DNA of 6,912 nucleotides from an uncultured Acholeplasmataceae bacterium (GCA_938041945.1 CALISC010000103.1:1-6912), one strand, 5' to 3'; positions 1-5,808 are shown, counted from the first letter of the stretch. A program made the numbers and translations. The notes: a model not told the origin generated them from the letters alone.

Positions 1-368
1 GCCGCGATAACACAGGTGCTTTAAACTCACTTCTATCTGTTGCCAAAATCCCATTTGAGTTTGCCAGAGACGGAATTTCAAATACTTTCCAACTGCTTCC
101 AGAATCTTTGGGTTCAAGTAATTTACCTGACTTTATGGAAGTCAGAAAAACTAACTTAGTTTCAATTTTAGACGGCTACTTTCAAAACAAAGGATATCAT
201 TTAAATATCAACGTCTTTAACCGAGAAAAACTAATTGAAGCCTATAAAAATCCAGAGAAGTTTCCAAACTTAACAATTCGTGTCTCTGGATACGCAGTTA
301 ACTTCTCTAAGTTAACCGACCAACAAAAACTTGAGGTAATTGCGAGAACAATTCATGCCGCTAGATAA
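1..368 (+). CDS. pflB: Pyruvate formate-lyase, C-terminal part (5' end outside window)
   Basis: This is the last ~121 residues of a glycyl-radical enzyme; the reading frame is open from base 3 to the TAA at 366-368. The glycyl-radical loop is plain: RVSGYAVNF, with the radical-bearing Gly codon at 288-290. It is preceded by segments typical of PFL (SVAKIPFEFARDGISNTF, then VRKTNL..LDGYF, HLNINVFNRE, and a PEKFPNLTIR run). Family knowledge: PFL converts pyruvate and CoA to acetyl-CoA and formate in the anaerobic cytoplasm and is destroyed by oxygen. The paired active-site cysteines lie upstream of the window and cannot be checked. The next gene encodes the matching activase, which supports PFL over other glycyl-radical enzymes. 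The only in-frame start-like codon in view, a TTG at 108, falls in the middle of the conserved domain and is not a real start. Confidence 0.96.
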   Translation, partial: RDNTGALNSLLSVAKIPFEFARDGISNTFQLLPESLGSSNLPDFMEVRKTNLVSILDGYFQNKGYHLNINVFNREKLIEAYKNPEKFPNLTIRVSGYAVNFSKLTDQQKLEVIARTIHAAR

Positions 369-1137
369 GGCCTTACTTGAAGTCAAAGGCCGAGTTCATT
401 TAATTGAACCGTTTGGCGCGTTTGACGGACCAGGTCTACGCTTTGTTTTGTTTCTACAAGGCTGTCCTTTGGCTTGTAAGTTTTGCCACAACCGCACTTC
501 TTGGAGCAGAAATTCAGGCGAAACCTACACGGTTTCAGAGATTTTAAAGAAATTTAATCAGTATAAATTATTTTATGGAACTACTCCTAAATTAACTGTT
601 AGTGGCGGTGAACCTTTATTTCAACTTGAGTTTTTAGATGCTTTGTTTAAGACAGCAAAAAGTCAAGGAATTGAAACTTGTCTAGATACATCGGCTGGAC
701 TATTTCAAGAAAGCGAAAAAGAAAAATATACAAAAATTCTTAAAAATACTGACTTAGTTTTATTGGATTTGAAGCATTCAGACCCAAAAAAACATTTGTG
801 GTTAACCGGAAGACCGCTTGAGCCAGTTTACGCATTTGCTCGTTTTTTAAACGAACAAAAGAAAGATATAGTAATTAGACAAGTAATAATTCCAGGCATA
901 AACTTATACGAAACTCAACTTCAAAATTTACGTAATTTCTTAGATTCACTTTCTTCAGTTTGTGCAATTGAAGTTTTAAAATACCATACACATGGCGCAA
1001 AAAAATGGACAGACTTAGGGCTAAACTACCCACTAAAAGGTGTCAGAGAAGCAAACCAAGCAGATTTTGAGTTTGCAAATAAAATTTTAACTAAAGGATA
1101 CAAGTTCAAAAAATGCAGGATATTTTCAAGAAACTAA
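355..1137 (+). CDS. pflA: Pyruvate formate-lyase activating enzyme (radical SAM)
   Basis: A 260-residue radical SAM protein that installs the glycyl radical on PflB using S-adenosylmethionine and a 4Fe-4S cluster. Visible landmarks are GRVHLIEPFGAFDGPGLRF, the CX3CX2C cluster motif (Cys37, Cys41, Cys44, followed by HN), the SAM-binding VSGGEPL near residue 82, LDTSAG, and LLDLKHSDPKKHLWLTG, all in the order of PflA (E. coli protein 246 residues). I chose the ATG at 355 because it puts the conserved GRVH block about 12 residues in. A TTG at 340 would add five residues; a GAGG at 333-336 is too close to that TTG and rather far from the ATG. The start lies 14 bases inside pflB, so translation is probably coupled. 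The stop lies inside the dusB start region. Confidence 0.95.
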   Translation: MPLDKALLEVKGRVHLIEPFGAFDGPGLRFVLFLQGCPLACKFCHNRTSWSRNSGETYTVSEILKKFNQYKLFYGTTPKLTVSGGEPLFQLEFLDALFKTAKSQGIETCLDTSAGLFQESEKEKYTKILKNTDLVLLDLKHSDPKKHLWLTGRPLEPVYAFARFLNEQKKDIVIRQVIIPGINLYETQLQNLRNFLDSLSSVCAIEVLKYHTHGAKKWTDLGLNYPLKGVREANQADFEFANKILTKGYKFKKCRIFSRN

Positions 1138-2075
1138 ACTTTCAAAACAAATTAGTACTAGCCCCTATGGCTGGATATACTTATTCTGCATTTAGACAAA
1201 TTTGTAAAGAAGCAGGTGTAGGTCTGCTTTACACTGAAATGATTTCTTCATATGCCTTGGTGCATGGTGACGAAAAGACTTTTAAAATGCTTGAGTTTAA
1301 AGAAATTGAACATCCGATTGGAGTGCAAATTTTTGGAAATGACCCAGAAATCATGGCAAAAGCCGCCAAAATTCTTGAAAAAAACTACCACTTTGATTTT
1401 ATTGATATAAACTTTGGCTGTCCTGCTCCCAAAATTTCTGACCGTGGGCGTTCAGGTTCTTATTTGCTTAAAGATTTACCCTTGCTTAAAGCGATTACTG
1501 AGGCTGTAGTAAATGCAGTTTCTCTGCCAGTTTCTGCCAAAATTAGACTAGGCTTTGATAAAAACACTATAAATGGTGAAGAAGTGGCCAAAATTCTTGA
1601 AAACTCAGGCGTTTCTTTTATCTCAGTGCATGGTCGCACTAAAGAACAGGGATATTCAGGCAGCGTTGACCTCACAGAAATTAAGAAAATCAAAGAAGCA
1701 GTTTCTATTCCAGTAATTGGAAACGGAGATGTTACTGATTTAGCAAACTTTACTAAAATGCTTGAGTACTGTAAAGTAGATGCTGTAATGATTGGCAGAA
1801 AAGCACTTGCAAACCCCTTAGTTTTTAAAGAAATTTTGACTAAAACTCCTAATTTAAAAACACCTGCTTCTATCGCTGAAATTATTTTTAAGCACTATAC
1901 CTTGCTTAAAAACCAAGAAAAAGACCAAAGACGTTTCTTACTTTTACTGCGTGGCGCTATTCTTTTTTATTTGAAGAACATTAAAGTTTCATCTGAACTC
2001 AGACAAGAGGTTTGTAGATTAAGCGAAGAAAGCGAACTATTTAAAATTATTGAAGAAATAAAAAAAATCCAGTAA
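1113..2075 (+). CDS. dusB: tRNA-dihydrouridine synthase, DusB type
   Basis: A 320-residue FMN-dependent TIM-barrel enzyme that reduces specific uridines in tRNA to dihydrouridine. The N-terminus carries LAPMAGYTYSAFR, then TEMISSYAL and GVQIFGNDPE. The catalytic cysteine is in DINFGCPAPKI (Cys103), followed by a GSYLL block. AKIRLGFD (Lys143), SVHGRTKEQGYSG (His173), VIGNGDV and MIGRKALANP complete the flavin and phosphate site, and a helical C-terminal domain follows. Length and motif order fit DusB. The ATG at 1113 is 25 bases inside pflA; AAAGGA at 1093-1098 is a possible ribosome site with a long spacer (14 bases). The last three codons lie in the left arm of the terminator. Family knowledge often places dusB beside other translation genes, so its place behind pflA is less expected. 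Confidence 0.95.
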   Translation: MQDIFKKLNFQNKLVLAPMAGYTYSAFRQICKEAGVGLLYTEMISSYALVHGDEKTFKMLEFKEIEHPIGVQIFGNDPEIMAKAAKILEKNYHFDFIDINFGCPAPKISDRGRSGSYLLKDLPLLKAITEAVVNAVSLPVSAKIRLGFDKNTINGEEVAKILENSGVSFISVHGRTKEQGYSGSVDLTEIKKIKEAVSIPVIGNGDVTDLANFTKMLEYCKVDAVMIGRKALANPLVFKEILTKTPNLKTPASIAEIIFKHYTLLKNQEKDQRRFLLLLRGAILFYLKNIKVSSELRQEVCRLSEESELFKIIEEIKKIQ

Positions 2076-2108
2076 TTATGAGGAGAACCTCATTTACTGG
2101 ATTTTTTT
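2061..2108. terminator. Bidirectional intrinsic terminator between dusB and the lipoprotein gene
   Basis: The left arm (2061-2083, starting with seven A and containing TCCAGTAA and TATGAGG) pairs with the right arm (2088-2108, CCTCAT, TTACTGGA, ending in seven T). This gives about 21 paired bases with a two-base TT bulge and the loop AGAA. An A-tract on one side and a T-tract on the other make it usable from both strands, which suits the two converging genes. The dusB TAA (2073-2075) is inside the left arm. Confidence 0.9.
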
Positions 2109-2123
2109 GATTTTAGCGCATCG

Positions 2124-2564
2124 TTAAGCAAAAATTAGTCTTTGTTTTAAAGCAAAATTATAAGTCTGTTTAGTTTCTTTTGCTTTAATGTTAAGGGCTT
2201 TATGTGCTTTGTCTATAACTTTTTTAGCAGAGTCAAGAGCCTCTACGTGAAGTTCAGCGCCTATGTGTTTTTCTTCTAGTTTTAAAGTAAAGTCTTTAGT
2301 AATTTCTTTAAATTCTTCGGTTTTCCCGTCTTTTAGTTTTAGATACCAATGGTATTCTTTAATTTCTTTTTTAAAGCTGTGAGCTTCTACTTTAAGTTCA
2401 TCGCCAACTGTGTACTCACTTTTTAGATGATGAAAATGCATAACTTTTCCGTGATGGTGATGGTGACCATGATGTTCATGTTGATGTTTTTTGCTATTGT
2501 CGCGGCAACTTCCTAAAGCAAATAATGCAACTAAGGTAAATAGTACAAATAATAATTTTTTCAT
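2124..2564 (-). CDS. Small His-rich lipoprotein, probably metal (zinc) binding
   Basis: A 146-residue secreted protein. Residues 1-20 form a lipoprotein signal peptide (MKK, hydrophobic core, lipobox LGSC with Cys20), so the mature protein should be lipid-anchored on the outer face of the membrane. Residues 27-46 hold 12 histidines in 20 positions, including a run of five, and would be expected to bind zinc or a similar cation. Residues ~47-130 (EYTVGDELKVEAHSF, YHWYLKLKDGK, GAELHVEA) look like one beta-sandwich repeat. The HFHH..YTVGD..KV pattern recalls the small repeats found beside metal ABC-transporter binding proteins, but this is recognition by eye only. A good ribosome site (AAAGGA, within 2571-2577) precedes the ATG. 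The gene has its own promoter with a palindrome over the -35, so it is probably regulated. A metal chaperone or storage role is inferred. Confidence 0.75.
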   Translation of the reverse strand: MKKLLFVLFTLVALFALGSCRDNSKKHQHEHHGHHHHHGKVMHFHHLKSEYTVGDELKVEAHSFKKEIKEYHWYLKLKDGKTEEFKEITKDFTLKLEEKHIGAELHVEALDSAKKVIDKAHKALNIKAKETKQTYNFALKQRLIFA

Positions 2565-2580
2565 AATATAGTCCTTTCAT

Positions 2581-2609
2581 AAGTATTTTTTTCTTTAAAA
2601 AAATAACTT
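2581..2609 (-). other. AU-rich inverted repeat in the lipoprotein gene leader
   Basis: AAGTATTTTTTT and AAAAAAATAACTT can pair around a four-base loop (about 11 pairs with one bulged base), just upstream of the ribosome site in the predicted mRNA leader. It is almost all A-U pairs, so it would be weak. It may simply reflect A and T tracts. Confidence 0.3.
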
Positions 2610-2617
2610 GCATATTA

Positions 2618-2646
2618 AGTATAGTTTAAATTAGTTTAATTTGCAA
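2618..2646 (-). promoter_or_regulatory. Predicted promoter of the His-rich lipoprotein gene
   Basis: On the minus strand a -35 TTGCAA (2646-2641) is followed after exactly 17 bases by a -10 TATACT (2623-2618, five of six consensus bases). Transcription would start near 2611, leaving a leader of about 45 bases that contains the ribosome site. The -35 lies within the palindrome at 2635-2669. Confidence 0.7.
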
Positions 2647-2669
2647 ATGATTAGCATTTGCAAATTAAA
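2635..2669. promoter_or_regulatory. 35-base perfect palindrome, candidate operator
   Basis: TTTAATTTGCAAATG (2635-2649), spacer ATTAG, CATTTGCAAATTAAA (2655-2669): a perfect 15-base inverted repeat. Each arm contains the self-complementary decamer ATTTGCAAAT (2639-2648 and 2656-2665), so there are two small palindromes 17 bases apart within the large one. It covers the predicted -35 of the lipoprotein gene, the position of a repressor site. A transcription terminator is unlikely: neither side has a proper T-tract and the preceding operon has its own terminator at 2694-2719. The regulator is unknown. Given the His-rich product, a metal-sensing repressor of the Fur/Zur or AdcR kind is the natural guess, but the motif does not match the Bacillus Zur or AdcR consensus I know. 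Confidence 0.65.
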
Positions 2670-2693
2670 ACAATTGGACTTTTTGTCTAAATT

Positions 2694-2719
2694 AAAAAAC
2701 GCTTGGATTTCCAAGCGTT
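2694..2719 (-). terminator. Intrinsic terminator of the greA operon
   Basis: Read on the minus strand, AACGCTTGG, loop AAAT, CCAAGCGTT forms a nine-pair stem with five G-C pairs, running into TTTTTTAAT. It starts just seven bases after the stop codon of the last gene of the operon and separates that operon from the lipoprotein gene. Confidence 0.9.
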
Positions 2720-2725
2720 ATAGTT

Positions 2726-3241
2726 CTAATTTTTTGTAATTTTATAGGCAAATGTATTTGAAATTTCTTTAAAAGTATCGCCTAAATTCATAATTCGAAT
2801 AATTTTTTTAGTGTGTTTATCGCCATTTACATTAATTTCGTAAACTGCTTTTCTCGTAATTACTATAAACTCAGAGTTATTTTTAGCAAAAACTACAGCC
2901 TCTTTGGTGCCGCTTGGCTGAGACTTATAGAAAGGAAACTTTCTGTAGACAACTGTATTTGAATTAAAAGCAGCACTAATTATGAACTTTAACTTAATTT
3001 TATCGTCATCTTTATTTGCAACAACACGGTGTTCTGGTTTTGGTTTGATGTGCATGTAATCTGTAAAAACATCTTTATCTAAGTCTTTGACTTCATCGTA
3101 GTAGTAAGCCGCTTGAATTTCGTCTTGTTTAAAAGGAAGTTTATATTCAAGTGCTTTAGTTTTTCCTAAAATAAACCAAATAACTGTACCAATTAAAACA
3201 AAGTGAAAAATTATAAAAATCGTCTTAATTGCCTTTATCAT
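2726..3241 (-). CDS. Unrecognised single-pass membrane protein
   Basis: A 171-residue protein that I do not recognise. Residues 1-6 (MIKAIK) are basic and residues ~7-25 form one hydrophobic segment (TIFIIFHFVLIGTVIWFIL), with no lipobox or clear cleavage site, so it is probably a signal anchor with the remaining ~145 residues outside. The outer part is rich in Lys, Asp and aromatic residues and alternates in a way that suggests beta strands (KLKFIISAAF, TVVYRKFPFY, EAVVFAKN, EFIVITRKAVYEINVNG). No catalytic motif or cysteine is visible. It is the last gene of the greA operon: its ATG follows the rsfS stop with two bases between, and AGGAG sits 11 bases upstream inside rsfS. In many Clostridia-type clusters a LytR-CpsA-Psr gene lies beside yqeK and rsfS. 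This protein is far too short and lacks those motifs. Confidence 0.85.
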   Translation of the reverse strand: MIKAIKTIFIIFHFVLIGTVIWFILGKTKALEYKLPFKQDEIQAAYYYDEVKDLDKDVFTDYMHIKPKPEHRVVANKDDDKIKLKFIISAAFNSNTVVYRKFPFYKSQPSGTKEAVVFAKNNSEFIVITRKAVYEINVNGDKHTKKIIRIMNLGDTFKEISNTFAYKITKN

Positions 3242-3243
3242 AG

Positions 3244-3552
3244 TTAAAGTGTCTCCTCGTACTGCGCGTAGACATCATCAAGTCCACGGCCTTCTCGTTC
3301 TTCTTTGGTAAAAATGTGTATCCAAATTTGCTCAGTAGCAATCAAAGTCCAACCAGAGCCGGTTTCAACTGACTTAAATTCAGGGTAGTTTTTAACTCTA
3401 GAAACTAATGCTAAAGCCTGACGTTCGGTAGCAGTTCCAATAACTGCGATGTCAAAAAGCGGATGGATTCCGGTAAAATTGTAGTATTTAACATCTTTAA
3501 CGTCAATATCTTTTAAGTCTTGATTGATTTCTTTTAATCTAAGTGAGTCCAT
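3244..3552 (-). CDS. rsfS: Ribosome silencing factor RsfS
   Basis: A 102-residue protein of the RsfS/YbeB/Iojap family, which binds ribosomal protein uL14 on the large subunit and blocks subunit joining when nutrients run low. The family pattern is visible: KDVKYYNF (normally a D-V..D-V/L strand), PLFDIAVIGTATERQALALVSRVK (equivalent of the usual DYFVIATGTSDRQ), a GSGWTLIA strand (equivalent of the usual GRWVLLD), and IWIHIFTKEEREGRGLDDVYA (equivalent of VVVHVFHPEER..Y.LE.LW). Length is slightly below the usual 105-120. A strong AAAGGAG lies five bases before the ATG. It is downstream of the YqeK domain, as in the Bacillus yqeK-yqeL order, which supports the call. Confidence 0.9.
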   Translation of the reverse strand: MDSLRLKEINQDLKDIDVKDVKYYNFTGIHPLFDIAVIGTATERQALALVSRVKNYPEFKSVETGSGWTLIATEQIWIHIFTKEEREGRGLDDVYAQYEETL

Positions 3553-3568
3553 TTTTACTCCTTTTAAA

Positions 3569-4678
3569 TTACTTAATTTCTTGTTTTAGTTTATTGTAAG
3601 CATCAATTTGTATTTGCTCAGGTTTAATGCCTCTAGATTTTAAACTCCTGAAAACCCCTTCAAAAACCAACACACAGGCTTTATTTAAGTCTTGCCACAT
3701 TGCTTTTCTGATTTCTCCAAGGTCTGAAAAAGTTCTTCTCATTTCTGCTTTATCCGAAATAAAAAGAATTTTGCCAAGTGTAGAGATTTCTGGAGTTGGA
3801 GTTGTATGCATGAACACAGAGTTTATTTGGTCTTCAGACAAATCAATTAGTTCTGAAAATAAATAAGCGGATACAGGACCATGCAATAAATTTATACTAT
3901 TTGTCTGTTTTAACTCAGGATATACAAACTTAACTAAACTATGAGCCTCATCTGCATTGACATGTTTTGCAAAATCGTGAATTAAACCTGCCATATACGC
4001 TTCGTTTTCATCAATTTGCCAATGTTTTGCGAGTTGCCTGCACATTTTGGCGGTAGACAGGGAATGCAAATATCTTTCTTTGTCTTGACCTAATTTAGTT
4101 TTTAGGGCTTGTTTTAAATATTTAACTTTTGCTTTAAAGTTAGTGTTTAAATAATATCTTAGTAAGTTTCTTTTAAAATAGTTAGGTTTAAAAAAGCGAA
4201 TAAAAGCAAAAATAATTTTTTCTCTAAATCTGTTAATTTTAGTCAAAAAGCGTTCACTAGTGCTGTTTATAGATTTAACTAAAAACGTCGCTTTAAACTG
4301 CATTTTATTACTAAAAACCACGTCAGTTAGCAACTGATCGCCAATAAACGCTGAGTTTTGGCATTTAATATCTTCGGTTTTACAAATCTTTTTTCCAGTT
4401 CTGGTAAAAGGCTTTTTTAAGTTAAAAAAAACTTTGGTGCCAGACAAACTATTTACAATTTGTCTAGACTTACCTGAATTACTAAAAATAAATAGTCTAA
4501 AATCAGCGCTTAGTTTCTTAAAGAAATCAATAGTTTCTTTTGAAAAAGAGTTTTCTTTATAAGAAAGCAGAGTGTTGTCTAAATCAAAAATCAAAGTGCT
4601 AATGCCTTGGATTTTGAGTTCTGCTAAAGGAAGGTTAAAGATACTTTTTAAATATGCAGTAAACCTATATTTGAACAT
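3569..4678 (-). CDS. YqeG-YqeK fusion: HAD phosphatase plus HD-domain Ap4A hydrolase
   Basis: One 369-residue open frame made of two normally separate proteins. Residues ~1-170 match YqeG, a HAD-superfamily phosphatase (B. subtilis protein ~172 residues): LIFDLDNTLL with Asp32 and Asp34, FSNSGK (Ser66), KKPFTRTGKKI (Lys89), and FIGDQLLTDV (Asp114, Asp119). Residues ~180-369 match YqeK, an HD-domain enzyme that splits diadenosine tetraphosphate into two ADP: RYLHSL (His205), GLIHDFAKH (His234, Asp235), LLHGPVSAYL (His266), MHTTPTP (His291) and ISDKAE (Asp309). All expected metal ligands are present, so both halves look active. The join (~residues 155-185) is basic and aromatic. No Met codon lies at the junction, so a separate YqeK start there is unlikely. 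The ATG overlaps the greA stop by one base. Confidence 0.9.
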   Translation of the reverse strand: MFKYRFTAYLKSIFNLPLAELKIQGISTLIFDLDNTLLSYKENSFSKETIDFFKKLSADFRLFIFSNSGKSRQIVNSLSGTKVFFNLKKPFTRTGKKICKTEDIKCQNSAFIGDQLLTDVVFSNKMQFKATFLVKSINSTSERFLTKINRFREKIIFAFIRFFKPNYFKRNLLRYYLNTNFKAKVKYLKQALKTKLGQDKERYLHSLSTAKMCRQLAKHWQIDENEAYMAGLIHDFAKHVNADEAHSLVKFVYPELKQTNSINLLHGPVSAYLFSELIDLSEDQINSVFMHTTPTPEISTLGKILFISDKAEMRRTFSDLGEIRKAMWQDLNKACVLVFEGVFRSLKSRGIKPEQIQIDAYNKLKQEIK

Positions 4679-5157
4679 TATTGGTAAACTTTAAGAATTT
4701 CAACATCAAGGCTTTTGTTTTCAGAAACCTTAAAAGAAACTTTATCACCTGCTTTGTGGTTTTGAATAGCACGGCCCAGCGGAGTTTCTACAGAAATTTT
4801 TAAAACACTACCACTAAAAAGATCAGTTTCTTGGCTACCAACTAATTGAATGTTTTCGACAGCTTTGTTGTGTAGATATTTTAGTTCAACTTTATTGCCA
4901 ATTACACAAATATCGTCGCGGTTACTTTTAATAATAACTGCGTCTTTTAAAATACTCTCTAGTTCTTTAATTTTGTGTTCAATTTGCGCCTGTTCGTTTC
5001 TAGCAGCGTCGTAGTCTGCATTTTCAGACAAGTCGCCTTGAGCACGCGCTTCTTTAATTGCTTGAATGTTTTTAGGGCGTTTAACAAACTTAAGTTCGTT
5101 AAGTTCACTTACTAATTTATCGTACCCTTCTTGAGTTAATGCATTTTTTTTAGCCAT
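4678..5157 (-). CDS. greA: Transcription elongation factor GreA
   Basis: A 159-residue Gre factor (usual length ~158) that enters the secondary channel of RNA polymerase and stimulates cleavage of backtracked RNA. The N-terminal coiled coil (residues ~1-75) carries the conserved tip ARAQGDLSENADYDAARNEQ, with the acidic residues Asp42 and Glu45 in the catalytic positions. The C-terminal FKBP-like domain shows the usual SGSVLKISVETPLGRAI and GDKVSF patterns. AAGGAG (5168-5163) stands five bases before the ATG, and a TATAAT lies just upstream. It is the first gene of a four-gene operon. The stop overlaps the next start as TAATG, so translation of the YqeG-YqeK fusion is probably coupled. Confidence 0.97.
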   Translation of the reverse strand: MAKKNALTQEGYDKLVSELNELKFVKRPKNIQAIKEARAQGDLSENADYDAARNEQAQIEHKIKELESILKDAVIIKSNRDDICVIGNKVELKYLHNKAVENIQLVGSQETDLFSGSVLKISVETPLGRAIQNHKAGDKVSFKVSENKSLDVEILKVYQ

Positions 5158-5182
5158 TTTTTCTCCTTGTTAACTACTAAAC

Positions 5183-5188
5183 ATTATA
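5183..5188 (-). promoter_or_regulatory. Predicted -10 element of the greA operon
   Basis: A perfect TATAAT on the minus strand (5188-5183) would start transcription near 5176, giving a leader of about 19 bases that holds the AAGGAG. I see no good -35 at 16-18 bases. Confidence 0.6.
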
Positions 5189-5208
5189 CAGCATAAGTGG
5201 TTTTTAAA

Positions 5209-5235
5209 TTCGCTTTTGTGTGAAAAAAAGGCGAA
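5209..5235. repeat. Inverted repeat between the divergent greA and ECF promoters
   Basis: TTCGCTTTT (5209-5217) pairs with AAAAGGCGAA (5226-5235) with one bulged base, around GTGTG and neighbouring A residues. It lies between the two divergent -10 elements, upstream of the greA promoter and overlapping the -35 region of the ECF gene. It could be a binding site for a shared regulator, or chance in AT-rich DNA. Confidence 0.35.
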
Positions 5236-5247
5236 AAAAGTTATAAT
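5219..5247 (+). promoter_or_regulatory. Predicted promoter of the ECF S-component gene
   Basis: A perfect -10 TATAAT (5242-5247) ends only six bases before the ATG at 5254. A start of transcription at the usual distance falls on or very near that ATG. The -35 at 17 bases (TGTGAA, 5219-5224) is poor; TTGTGT at 5216-5221 has too long a spacer. Confidence 0.55.
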
Positions 5248-5253
5248 TAAAGC

Positions 5254-5808
5254 ATGCAAATTACTAAAAATAAGTTAGAAATTATTAAATTAACAATTGC
5301 AGCAGTTTTAACTGCAAGTGCAGTTGCAATTAACTCTATATACTCTTATATCGTACCAATTGGTATGTTTAGAGTACCATTTTTCATCGTTGCTTTAGCC
5401 GTGGTAGCAATTGCTTTTGGTCCAGCATATGCACTAATTACTGGCGTAATTTACGATATTTTGTTTGGATTTTTAAACTCACTTGGCTATCTTCCGATCT
5501 ACGGATTTGCTACTTATTTTTGGGTGTTGCTTTACTCAATTATTTGCTTTAAAAGAATTTCTAAATTAACTATTTTTTTGGCTACATTTTTTGGCTATCT
5601 TGGCTATACTTTAATAAATACTTTTGCCACTTGGTTTTATTTTGGCAAACTTGCTTTTTTAAGTTTGATGCTACGTCTAGGTTTAACTTTAATTTTCACA
5701 CCAATTTTGTTTGCCTTAATTTGCTTGCTAATAAACAGATTTAGTGAAATTGATAAGTTAAATATTACCAAAATAGAGTTTCTGAAAACAAAAGAACTAG
5801 AATACTAA
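5254..5808 (+). CDS. ECF transporter S component (substrate-specific membrane subunit)
   Basis: A 184-residue, very hydrophobic protein with about six membrane segments (roughly residues 10-30, 39-55, 57-75, 80-100, 107-128 and 135-162). The pattern is that of S components of energy-coupling factor transporters: an Ala-rich first helix (IAAVLTASAV) for contact with the T subunit, then FRVPFFIVALAVVAIAFGPAYALITGVIYDILFG (the FGP..G...D pattern). Such proteins bind a vitamin or metal with high affinity and share an EcfAA'T module coded elsewhere. The substrate cannot be read from the sequence. The layout is closest to the folate-type group, with low confidence. No Shine-Dalgarno sequence precedes the ATG and the -10 is six bases away, so the mRNA may be leaderless. 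The next Met (residue 38) would remove helix one. The gene ends two bases from the stop of the converging gene. Confidence 0.82.
   Translation: MQITKNKLEIIKLTIAAVLTASAVAINSIYSYIVPIGMFRVPFFIVALAVVAIAFGPAYALITGVIYDILFGFLNSLGYLPIYGFATYFWVLLYSIICFKRISKLTIFLATFFGYLGYTLINTFATWFYFGKLAFLSLMLRLGLTLIFTPILFALICLLINRFSEIDKLNITKIEFLKTKELEY

Noticed and set aside
108..368. Separate 86-codon gene starting at TTG 108
   Set aside because: The frame continues upstream to the window edge with conserved PFL sequence; it is the end of pflB.
1460..1693. 77-codon open frame on the minus strand
   Set aside because: It lies wholly inside dusB, whose catalytic region is coded on the other strand; it has no recognisable content.
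2635..2669. The large palindrome as a transcription terminator
   Set aside because: It has no adequate T-tract on either strand, a good terminator already precedes it at 2694-2719, and it overlaps a well-formed promoter.
3627..3866. 79-codon open frame on the plus strand
   Set aside because: Antisense to the YqeK half of the fusion gene, with no ribosome site or recognisable protein.
5158..5253. Riboswitch upstream of the ECF S-component gene
   Set aside because: The intergenic space is only 96 bases and the likely transcription start is at the ATG, leaving no leader for an aptamer.
5776..5800. Minus-strand terminator after the metallopeptidase gene
   Set aside because: Only a few broken base pairs can form in this A/T-rich stretch and there is no clean stem followed by a T-tract.
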